A DNA stretch of 52,814 nucleotides from Priapulus caudatus (Eukaryota; Priapulida; Priapulimorpha; Priapulimorphida; Priapulidae): positions 111,370 through 164,183 of the forward strand of contig NW_014577535.1 of NCBI RefSeq assembly GCF_000485595.1, read 5' to 3'. The notes under the pieces were generated by a model. That model saw only the letters and a list, made by a program, of their open reading frames with translations. It did no database searches and was not told the origin of the DNA. The position numbers were made by a program, and so were the translations under genes. Shown in pieces: positions 38,901 through 49,935 of this stretch (position 1 is its first letter; each line of letters begins with the position of its first letter).

Positions 38901-41900
38901 GAAGACATCAGACACCACACCATCTACAATTTATCGCCGGGGACAGTGTACGAGGTATGCACCGTTGAACGCTCCATGAACGGGACCGAGGGCAGCCCAC
39001 GTTTGGAGAAGTGTGATGAAATCAAGACACCGGACAGCACCGCCCTGGCGATGGGCATCATCATTGGCATCCTCGCCTCCCTGCTGCTCATTGCCTTCGT
39101 CGTTATCGTGTGCCTGATGAGATACTACAAGGACAGAGTGCTGCTGGAACGTGCCAAGGGAAAAATAGAGGTCAGTCGACCGATAGAGTCCACCTGGCCG
39201 GAGGACTGGGAGAGCAGGAGGACGACTCACTCCAACCTAGCGATGAGTGACGTAGGGCTGCCCAGCCGGAGAACTACGGCCACAATGGTAATGGACAACA
39301 TGAACGGTCAAGGGTCGGCAAACGTCAGCAACGTCAGCGGCTACAGCCAGCGGTCGGGCAAATCCGAGAAGCGCGGCGGCCCGCTGCCGCCCGTGCCACC
39401 CTCGCTGCCGCAGCGCGACGACAGTTTCTTCCACACGACGGGCAGCAAGCGCTACAACCAGTACGGCCCGAAGCCGCCCCCGCCAACCGAGCCACCGCCT
39501 GACGACAGCCCGCGACGCTTCGAGCCGCCGCCGCACGACGGGCTCCCGGACTACGACAAACGCGCGCCCGTGCCGCTGCCGAAACCCAAAGAGCTGACGC
39601 TCAACCCGAGCCAGCTCCCACCAAGCAGCAGTAAGTACCTGACGATGGAGAACAGTCAGCCGACGCCACCCATGCCCCGCCCTCGCCGCGACCACCCGGA
39701 AGGTGAGTCGCCGCCGATGACCTGGAAAGAGCCGGGTGCCGTTGGAGGTGGCGATGTCTACTTGACGCCAAGTGATGCTGACGAGGAGAGAAACGGAGGG
39801 CACGTGTATCACTATATACCCTACGAGACGATAGCGGGCGAGGAAAACGACCACATAGCCAACACAGCATTGTGATGAACTGCCCGACATTTGAAAGTGC
39901 CTTAAACTGAGGGCGGAACTTAGCATGTACTGCAATACGTAGCCAGTTTTACACATATTACAAACGTCACATATGCATGCATGTATGAAGAAGTGAGCAA
40001 TGACAATATGTATATAGTATAGTTATGGACTGGGTGTCTTACATAATTATTTTTATACAGAACACTCTTGATGTAAATGGTGAACATGTTCAACCCATTT
40101 CGGGCGATAAATCTTTTGGAACTGTCGATTCGTGTAAAGTTAATATTCATGCATTAGCAGTCTTTAACCATAAATAAATAAATATATATATATATATATC
40201 ATATATATATATATATAGATCAATGTAATGCTTTCTGGCTGGTGTAGACCGTTGCACACAATGAAATAGTTTTAGTCAATATTTTATGGTCGACTCCTAG
40301 CAGAAAAGCATTAATTTAAACTTCACCTGCTGAGCCATACTTCTACCTAGTAGAACTAATTTTAGCCCGTTTTTTGGGGCGACATTATAGCTTGGTGGGT
40401 TTGAGAAACTCCCCAGTAAATTGATGTTATTGGTCAAACGTAGTATTGACCCGTCTCTTGCTCCTATGCAATATTATTACTGAATGTGTAACCAATGTAT
40501 AGACAGGCACGCACACACTATGTGTGTATGTGCGTGCGGGCATGCGTGCGTGTCTGTGAGAGAGGTGGGGGTGGGGGAAGAAGACAGACAGATACATACA
40601 AACAGACATAGAGACACACTATCGGAAAAGATGGGTTTGATTTTTGAAAGATGATTGTTGTTCATCAGGTCTATGCATTAATATATATATAGAAATGTCA
40701 CTGCCTTAGAATGTAACCCATATATTATTGTTCTGCAAGCCTGTGTAAGTTTGTCATGCAGCTTTTTAAATATCAAATAATTATAATAAGTTATAATTAT
40801 ATCACCATGTTTACTAGTCTAGATTTGTTATTTTGCAATTTTCATTAAAATTGATGGGGATTGAATTAATGTGACTCAGTAACAACAAGGGAATTATGTG
40901 TTGAAGCCTCAAATCTAGGCGTGTGACACCATGACGAAATACACAAAGTTTTTTTAGTTATGTTAGTTTATGTTGCACTATAAATAACAAAACCAAACTA
41001 AGTGGGATGAATGCTTCAAATGTGCACTACGCTTGCACCAATTTTTAATCTTCCGTGTGGGACTAAATCTAACGTTGGCCGGGAGATCACTACATTTATT
41101 AATCGAAAGGATATACTCTACTATATAAAATCCTAGAATACACACGAACGCACACACACACACAATATACACACGCACGCACGCACGCACGCACGCACGC
41201 ACACACACACGCGCACACACACAATATACACAGTAGAGGAATCAATTCGTGCAGCACAGTGAAAATTCCTGCATCACTAAACAAAAGCAAATAAGTTTTG
41301 AACCTACCTGCTTTCTGTCCCCGATCAGATCATGCAAGACCTTGCATGGAAAGGCTCCCACTGAAGGTGGTCCACAGTTCAGCCACTAAAGACAGAAATA
41401 CACTTCAAACATCACAGAAGGATGCTAGTCTGGAAAACTAAAATAATGAATTAGAATGATAAATGCGTGCTTTACAGTATGGTGCAATACAGTATGAAAC
41501 AACAAACATACTCATAATTGAAGGAATTTGGCACCGTAGATAACCAAGTATGAGCGCACACACGCACGCACGCACGCACGCACGCATGCGCACGCAAACA
41601 CAAAATTGACATAGACATTCTATAACAACTAAAAGACATATACACATACATCTGCGAGCTTAAGGATCCGGTTTACGTTGTCTAGGATGGAACCTTCCTT
41701 CAGTTCAACTTCAACACTATTAGCTGCTCCATACACAACCATCTGTCCTTGCTCACTTGCATATTTACACATCAGCCCAAGTAGGACAGCTAATGTAGCA
41801 AACTAAACAAAATACACGGGTAGTCAATATATTAAGACGATTATATCAGCCATTGTGTGGATGCAGAAAGCAATTATATTATTGTACTTTATATCATAAA

Positions 41901-44900
41901 TTCGCTTGGTTGACATAGGTACAAAAAGTATAAATATCAATATATCATTCCATATGTTTATTAACATATTACACTAAATATATCGTCGTTTTACAAACAT
42001 AATGGCTAGCTACTCCACATTTACAATTTTTTTTTTCAAATATTTTAAGCCCTAATTCAACACGGTAGGTTACATCATAGCCACTTATATTGTTCACCCA
42101 GCGATTATAGATAAAACTACATTATATCAGTCACTGCAGAAAAGCATTTACTTACCGTCTTCGTTTTACCAAGACCCTTTGCTGCCATAGCTGGGACATC
42201 CATGCCTGGTCCAAGGTCACAGAAAATTATAGTGCTTCCAGGAATAGGATCCGTGTTGTAGACGGTTGCAATTTTGACAGCAGTATCCAAGGCTTTACGA
42301 TAGCGATTGATCAGCGCACTATCGTATTGCACACGCCTACTATAAATCGCATGAACATTTAAATTACTTGCATGTAATAACTACCAAAATATTAGAATAA
42401 CGTCCGAGTAAACTATTGTACTGAAACGATAAAACGAGTAGCCTAATGACGGATGCAGAAGAATACCCTATCGAAAAACAAACGTCAGTTAATTTATCAA
42501 ATTTGCAGGAGAGGGGTTGTCTACACCAATACTGTCTGTGGAAGGACATGGTCTGAGAGCAATTTATCACACAAATTTTTGAGATAAATAACAAACCTAA
42601 TTGCACTTCATTTACGAACAACAAGGTTGTCAAACAATTGAAGTATAACAGTTTATATACAATAAATCTGTAGGAAGAACTATAAACAACAATTGCAGCG
42701 GAACGACAGCTAGTGCTCATCCAACCGTGTGTGCCAGTGGTGGAGCAAGGAGAGGAAAGTTGGAAAGTCACAGTTGAAATCGTTTAGCATTAACGAAATA
42801 CAATAGAATGAATTTCATGAATTTCACGTCTCGATCAGCTATAAAAAATTTTATTCAGTGGGAGTTGCACTAATGTGACCCCGTGATATGCTGTTACAAT
42901 GGTGCAATTCTAACACAGTGAGTTTACTGATGGAGTTAGCAATGATAGGAGAAAGTGGAGCATGAGGGTCAAATAGAGAAAGAGGACAGAGGAGGTAGAT
43001 TATGCAGAATTCAGAAGATAAAGGAAGGAAGACGTAGAAGAGGAGGATGAGGCATAGTGATAAAGGGAGAAGTTAGAAGATCCTATCTATAAATGAATTT
43101 CATCGTTTACATTACAATTCACAGTGGACACTTATGAGTATTTTAGTCCTTAGAAATTATAGGAGTATTGTTGCACAACTATCAAGATTAAAATACATTA
43201 GCAAAAAATGTAAAAGAAAACACGTGTGGGTTTCAAACCTGGCTTACAAAGATTCTAAGAATTAACCACCAACTGTTATAGGAACCAGGTTATGCCACAG
43301 AGATCACTGGCAGTGCCAATGCTCTGATAATGACTGCAGCATTTTGCATTGGGTTGTTAAAAATGTTTAATTACTTTCCAAAAAGTGGGCCAATTTGGTC
43401 AAATACGCTGTGTTGGGTTTGATTTCAGAGTGCCAGATTACATTCAGAAGCCTTATGTTGCTATAGTTGCTATAATGCTGCGCTAGCGTATTTCTGCATT
43501 GTAACACAGACTACACTGTATCGAGCCTTACTGCTGTTACACATTGCCGAATATGGTAGTATCCCATACCATGTATCTGCCATAAGACTGCACGAGTACA
43601 GGTAGCAGAGAATATAAGTTAAGGAGCTGAAACCTCGTTTAACTGAGTTTAACCTGTTTAGTGAAATTATAGCCTTCCACATTGACAGAAGTAGCTAACA
43701 AAAGCATTTCAGTCCATTTTAATACATAAGTAATGTTCACCCCTATTCTTGAGGGTTAAAAGGTCACAGTACATTCGTGGAAAATATACTGGTAGAAAGT
43801 GTATTTCAGTCCTTTCAATTAAGTCATAAAAACGGTAGTTCATCCCTGTAACAAAACAATTTCTACTTGGTCCGCTGGACTGTCTTCCAAAAATGTTGGA
43901 AATCCATCCTCGGCTTCACTGCCCTTTGACCTTGACCACCACTGCGACCTGGGCTTCTCGGACCCTGACTCTGTACACTGAATATCATATTATAGGTCAA
44001 GCCTATTACATTGTACCAAAGATTCTTCTGTTCCACAATGCCGGTCCTATACCTTAAGGTAAAAGGAGAACATTCCGCTCCCTTTACACGTTGTGACATT
44101 TGACCCTTAATCCACAGAATCAGGCTTCTAATGTGGTTTCGGATTGCACCCCTAAGTCCCGAATTTCAAGACCGTACTTCAAGCTGTTCAGATTTGTACC
44201 CATATTGCTGAAGGATAGACAGCCAGACACTCATTTCTACGAGCTGGCTCTGACTGTGAAAGACACTGACAGACTGTGGACCAACTCTCTGCATCACTAG
44301 TATTGAGATGATAATAAATTGAGAAGTTACAGAAATCACTATCACTGCATATTACCAGAAATTCAAAGTTTTACGCATTATGATATTTAAATTATGTAAA
44401 CATGGCTTTCCTATCACATGATAAATCTTATAAGTCCTAGACATTAATACCCTTAAATAAGGCAACACTAATTTATGACATTATAATATACCTCATTTTT
44501 TCTTGCTGCCCATTGTTGATGTACCACGGCTGTGATTTGGTCGTACCATGTTTTTTGGCTCCTGGTTGTCCTTTTGCTCCTCCTCTTCCTACATTTCCTG
44601 CACCCTTTTTCTGAGTGCCCTGCTTTCTTTTCGCACTCTTTACTTGTTTATACTGTACTTCAACAGCAGAAGCAGATTCTGTCAACAAAGAGTACTATTG
44701 TAATGTTCTGTCAACAAAGATTGTAATGTTCACCCTCATTCACAACATAATCATAGAATTATCAAATGTACTGAATCAACTGAAAAGATACATTTCAACA
44801 CTGCCATCTATGGCGAGTTAAAACTAAGAACCTCTAACAGATCTGATTATGAACATATTAGTAACACATAATGGTAAGGCAACTCCCTATGAGCTGTGAC

Positions 44901-47900
44901 TACTTATCAGCTGCACCACCCCCAAGTAAACTTGTGATAGGATATTCACTAACATGGCCAAGTCATAAAAGAATGTCTAGTGTTTACACTACATGAGACC
45001 AACAGCCTGCAAGACGCACTGAGTGATACCTTGATTCTCGAGTTGATTTTCCAAGTCTTGCAGAGCATCGTAGGCCGAGAAGAAGCGGAATGGAAACTGC
45101 CGACTGTGGATCACCGTCTGCGGATCGGTTAGCTTCCTGATGATACACGCGTGGTGCTTGTCGGACACACCCACCTGTATCATGTTCCTCAGGTTGCGTA
45201 GCATCGCCATGAACGGCAGCTTCTTTTTGTCTGTGTGAAATGTACGTGCATTCATTCTGATGCGAGCATGCAATCTCTCCGTCGCACACAACATGTAGTC
45301 CGCAACTGTGGCAACTTCACGTGCACTGATCAAAAGCGACACGAGCAGAAAGAATACTTACAGGAATACTTACATACTTACTTACTCTTTACAGGAATAT
45401 ATAACACAAACGAGGTGATATCAAGCAGCTAAGATACATACTACTCGCCCATTCTTGGCATTCTCACGGTACTTTGTCAGCAAATCCAAGAGTAGCTGGA
45501 TGCAATTAAAAAACTTTTCCACGATAACGTAAGCAGATTGATCACGTTTCACAGAATTATCACTGAATGGTCAAGTGTGCCTACAGAAATTTGATTGGTT
45601 TATAAAACCAGGTGGCTTAAGGGCACCTGGTGAAAGCACATGAAAGGTATGTCCTTATCAAAAACCGATTACTTTTAAAAGTCAGATAATTTCGTCTGAA
45701 AACGTGAAAGTTCCTGTGATAATGCTCTGTAATGTATGTTAGTAAGACAGCATAAGCCCTTCCACACGTTTCACACGCACCTATCAGCGTCTCCCACACA
45801 ACAGCCTTGTTGCCACGCGCAGATATCTGTGTCTCCCAGGTTTCGGGAACTGGTAATTTCATTCTCTTCCCTGCTCGGGTTTCGTCGTATGTGCCCGGTA
45901 GCTTACTAATGATGAATTTATCCCAGTTATCCGGATATCTGCAATCAAAAATGAAAAAATGCACGCTCTTTATGATGATGACAATTTTAACTGATTCTCT
46001 AATCTGCTTTTCCATGATCTACTAGTTGTAAATCATCAAGGACAATGACAATAAACTTATCTGTAAGAGTTGTTTGTGGTTTGTTGCAGCCAATTCCAAC
46101 TTCAATTAAACATTATCTGCTAATATAACTACAAATACACAGGTCATTAAGCTGCGAAACAAATTTAGCAATAATTTTTCAGTTAATGCTTTTCTATTGA
46201 AGTAGACTACACCTGGATACCGTATAAAAACATTTTTATTGTGATAAACTACCTGGGAAATATGAAATGATGCTATACTGCTAACAGTTGATGGTGTGAT
46301 CTTTCAGGAAAAAACTATTGATATTATATGTAAAAGGCACATAGGTTACATCAGGAGTGTATCAAAAGGAGTAAGACAGACTGAAACCGGCAAAATTCAA
46401 CATTTAGTAGCCTTAGTCTACCTATGATTTTATTGTGTTTACCTCGATAAACTTGAGCTCAAGTCTTGCCTTAATCATTTAAACTTTATCCGTGTCTAAT
46501 CGTTGGTCTCACAAAAATGACAAATCGGGAGATATCGGTCCAAACGTACATGGTTTTAGAAAGTTATATCGTGAAATCAACAACTGTGAACCGGAAACAT
46601 AAGGGCAATGCTTTTTGAAAGCCTCTATCGCTTAGCAATGCAAACATAGCAAAGAACTAGCGAGGTTTGCTAGGGATTTCGGAAAGTTAAAAACGCCTTG
46701 TTGTTATTATACGGCCATGTCGAATGACAGTAATTACATGTTATGAACATATTGTTAAAACAAATAAATGGTAAAAATACTAAACATGTGAAATATTTTA
46801 TTTCTAATGTAAATAGTATCAATAACACCAAGTGTGTTTTAACTTTCGAAATCCCTAGCAACCTCGCTAGTTCTTTGCTATGTTTGCATTGCTAAGCGAT
46901 AGAGGGCTTTCAAAAGCATTGCCCTTATGTTTCGGTTCACAAGTTGTTATTTCACGATATAACTTTCTAAAACCACATTGTACGTTTGGACCGATATTCT
47001 CCGATTTTGTCATTTTTTGTGAGACCAACGATTAGACACGGATAAAGTTTAATGATTAAGGCAAGACTTGAGCTCAATTTATCGAGGTAAACACAATAAA
47101 TCATAGGTAGACTAAGGCTACTAAATGTTGAATTTTGCCGGTTCAGTCTGTCTTACTCCTTTTGATACACTCCTGGTTACATATATATCAGAGTAGATAA
47201 TAGGGAAGGAGTGTGACATCAATAAACAAGAGAAATTCGTCATTTACTAGCCTTATAATACCTAACGATTTACTACGCTGTAACTCATCCAACTTGAGCT
47301 CAAATCGTACACAGTACATTCGCCTAACATCGTGCGAAATCGTTTCCTCGTTTACACAAGCAATCCGCGAGATACAGACTAAAACGTACGACACGACTTT
47401 CCATTCTTTGGCCATCAATCCAAGTGAATTGCCCGCCTCTATTAAACCAAAAGGCAGCTATACTGACGCGCTGTTTGCTGTGCTTGCTATTCTGGAATGT
47501 GGAATAAGTGGGCGGTGTGGCTCGCGGGAGATTAGCCCGTCGCTGCACGGCTACAGGCTACAGCATACAGGCTACAGTACATCGCCGTTGCGTCTATGGT
47601 TCGCCGATGTCCAATCTCCCCGCGAGCCACACGCCACATTCCACATTCCGATGAGCAAGCACAGCAACAGCGCGTCAGTATAGCTGCCTTTGTTTTAATA
47701 GAGGCGGGCAGTGCACTTGGATTGATGGCCAAAGAAATAGCAAAGTCGTGTCGTACGTTTTTAGTCTGTATCTCCGGATTTGCTTGTGTAAACGACGAAA
47801 CGATTTCGCACCAATGCTTAGGGAACTGCTACTGCTGCTACGATTTGAGCTCAAGTTGGATGAGTTACGCGTAGTAAATCGTAGGTATTATAAGGCTAGT

Positions 47901-49763
47901 AAATGATGAATTTCCCTTGTTTATTGATGTCACACTCCTTCCCTATTATCTACTCCTGATATATATGTAAAAGGCACATAACATTAGGTGCTTGAATTTT
48001 TTTCCAAATACCTTTTCCCAATTATGCACATAACATGTTCCACAGGCTCACACAAGTGTAGAGCTCGAATCATTTGTTTTAGATTGAATGTTTTCTTCCG
48101 CTTTGTTTCTTCTACGGATTCTCCTGTCTCTACAAGATCTTCGGGTCTTGATGTTTTCTTTCCCTTCTTCTTCTTTTTCTTCTTTTTTCCCTTGTTATAT
48201 TTAGCTGATAATATATAGATCAGAGGAAATTGCATTAATGCCAAATCAGTAACATGGCATATACTGTATAACTGACCCATACTACATATATCAATGCTAT
48301 ATAACATTGATGAAAATCGTGGATGAGAAACTGCACACAAATCGTCTATAAAATAAACCATCAACATCCCCATGGTTATATTTATATACATATATTCATA
48401 TTTATATTTTCAGTGGTTATATTAACATCACTGGTAAAGGTAACTACGATATGAGAAAAGTGCACTACATTGCACACCATACAATAGATGTTTCCACAAA
48501 AATCGCTATACAAAATACGTTTTTAGGTTTACATACATGCATACTTAGCACATACCTAGCTGATAAGCATCAAAGTCAGAAAACTTTGTGGCCATGACCT
48601 TTCTCAGTGCAGATGGTAGAGCTACAGAAGTCAAGCCTTCTTCACCGAATACCTTTTAAGGACAAATGGTATTAGTATCATTACTGCTAAGATAAGATTA
48701 ATATGTATCATTCAGATGCTTGACCAATAGCAAAAAAGCCGACAATTGTGATTAAATTAGTGTGTTAATGATACGCTAACATGTCTAAGGGGGAGGTTTC
48801 TATCATACACCATTTATCAGCACTTCTATAGAAAACATGTTCATACTACTTGTGCAAACTCCATTACTAATTACAATTTAACTAATTATATTTAATCAAA
48901 TCTCCATTCAACTTCCTATTTATTGTGCACATACATACTTGACATTGTTCAGCCACATTTAACCAATCTGATGGCAGACGAATAGAAGCCTTATAGTATT
49001 TCTTTAGGAATGGTCTGCAAGCCCTGTTACATGAACCATAAGCTAACAGGAAGTTAGCTACTGACCGCTGATTAAGCACACACCTGCTGTACAGAGCCAA
49101 CTGCAATGAAAATGATCTAAATGACTGCACAATAAACATATCTAGTTCATCACTATGAGATTATTAAACAAGAGCCGCAGAGCATCTGGGCTCATCTGAG
49201 GTCTGTTGCTACGGTTATAAACATAACATTTAAGTCATGCATATTGACACCTTTGTTAGGCGCAGATATGCAGATATGCAGAAAATAGGACAAGTTTTTT
49301 TTATTAAATGTCTAGACATAATGATATTTTTCTGTTTCCACCCGTCGCTTGCATTGTTTTATTCAGACATAAACTTAGCTGCCTTGCTGCAACGAGATTT
49401 GAATGAAAAAACACACAATGCGAATGAAACAATCAGTGCATAGTCATGCACAGAACATGCACACAGCAACATGTAAACCCGGCCCCCAGGCCAGGCATGG
49501 TCGTTACGTGCCCCTCTACTGCAGCCTGTGAACAACGATTTTCTTTTCTGGTACACAAAAACAGATACACTGTATACTTCGCTGTCAGTCTACTGTCTAC
49601 ACTCTACAGTTAGGTGCTGTTGAGGGTATTATAATTTAAATTTTTACATTGTTACCCCCCTCCCCCCAATTTTCTCAACGAATTTAGACGTTTCACAAAA
49701 TCGACCCCTGGGACTGTCAAATCCGCGGATTTCCGCGGATCCAGAGAGGGAGAGAGCGCGTGC

Positions 49764-49797
<34 letters not shown>

Positions 49798-49881
49798 CAG
49801 AGAGAGATTGTGATAGACAGTGAGAGATTGTGATAGACAGTGAGAGGGATTGAGAGAGAGAGAGAGAGAGAGAGAGCGCGC

Positions 49882-49935
<54 letters not shown>

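Noticed and set aside
38931-39956. Long minus-strand frames opposite the FN3 gene's second exon
   Set aside because: They are shadows produced by the GC-rich, proline-coding plus-strand exon. The plus strand has the membrane helix and in-phase splice site.
47188-47874. Open frames of 60-156 codons on both strands in foldback 2
   Set aside because: They are mirror images of each other in the two arms of a palindrome and show no protein family features.
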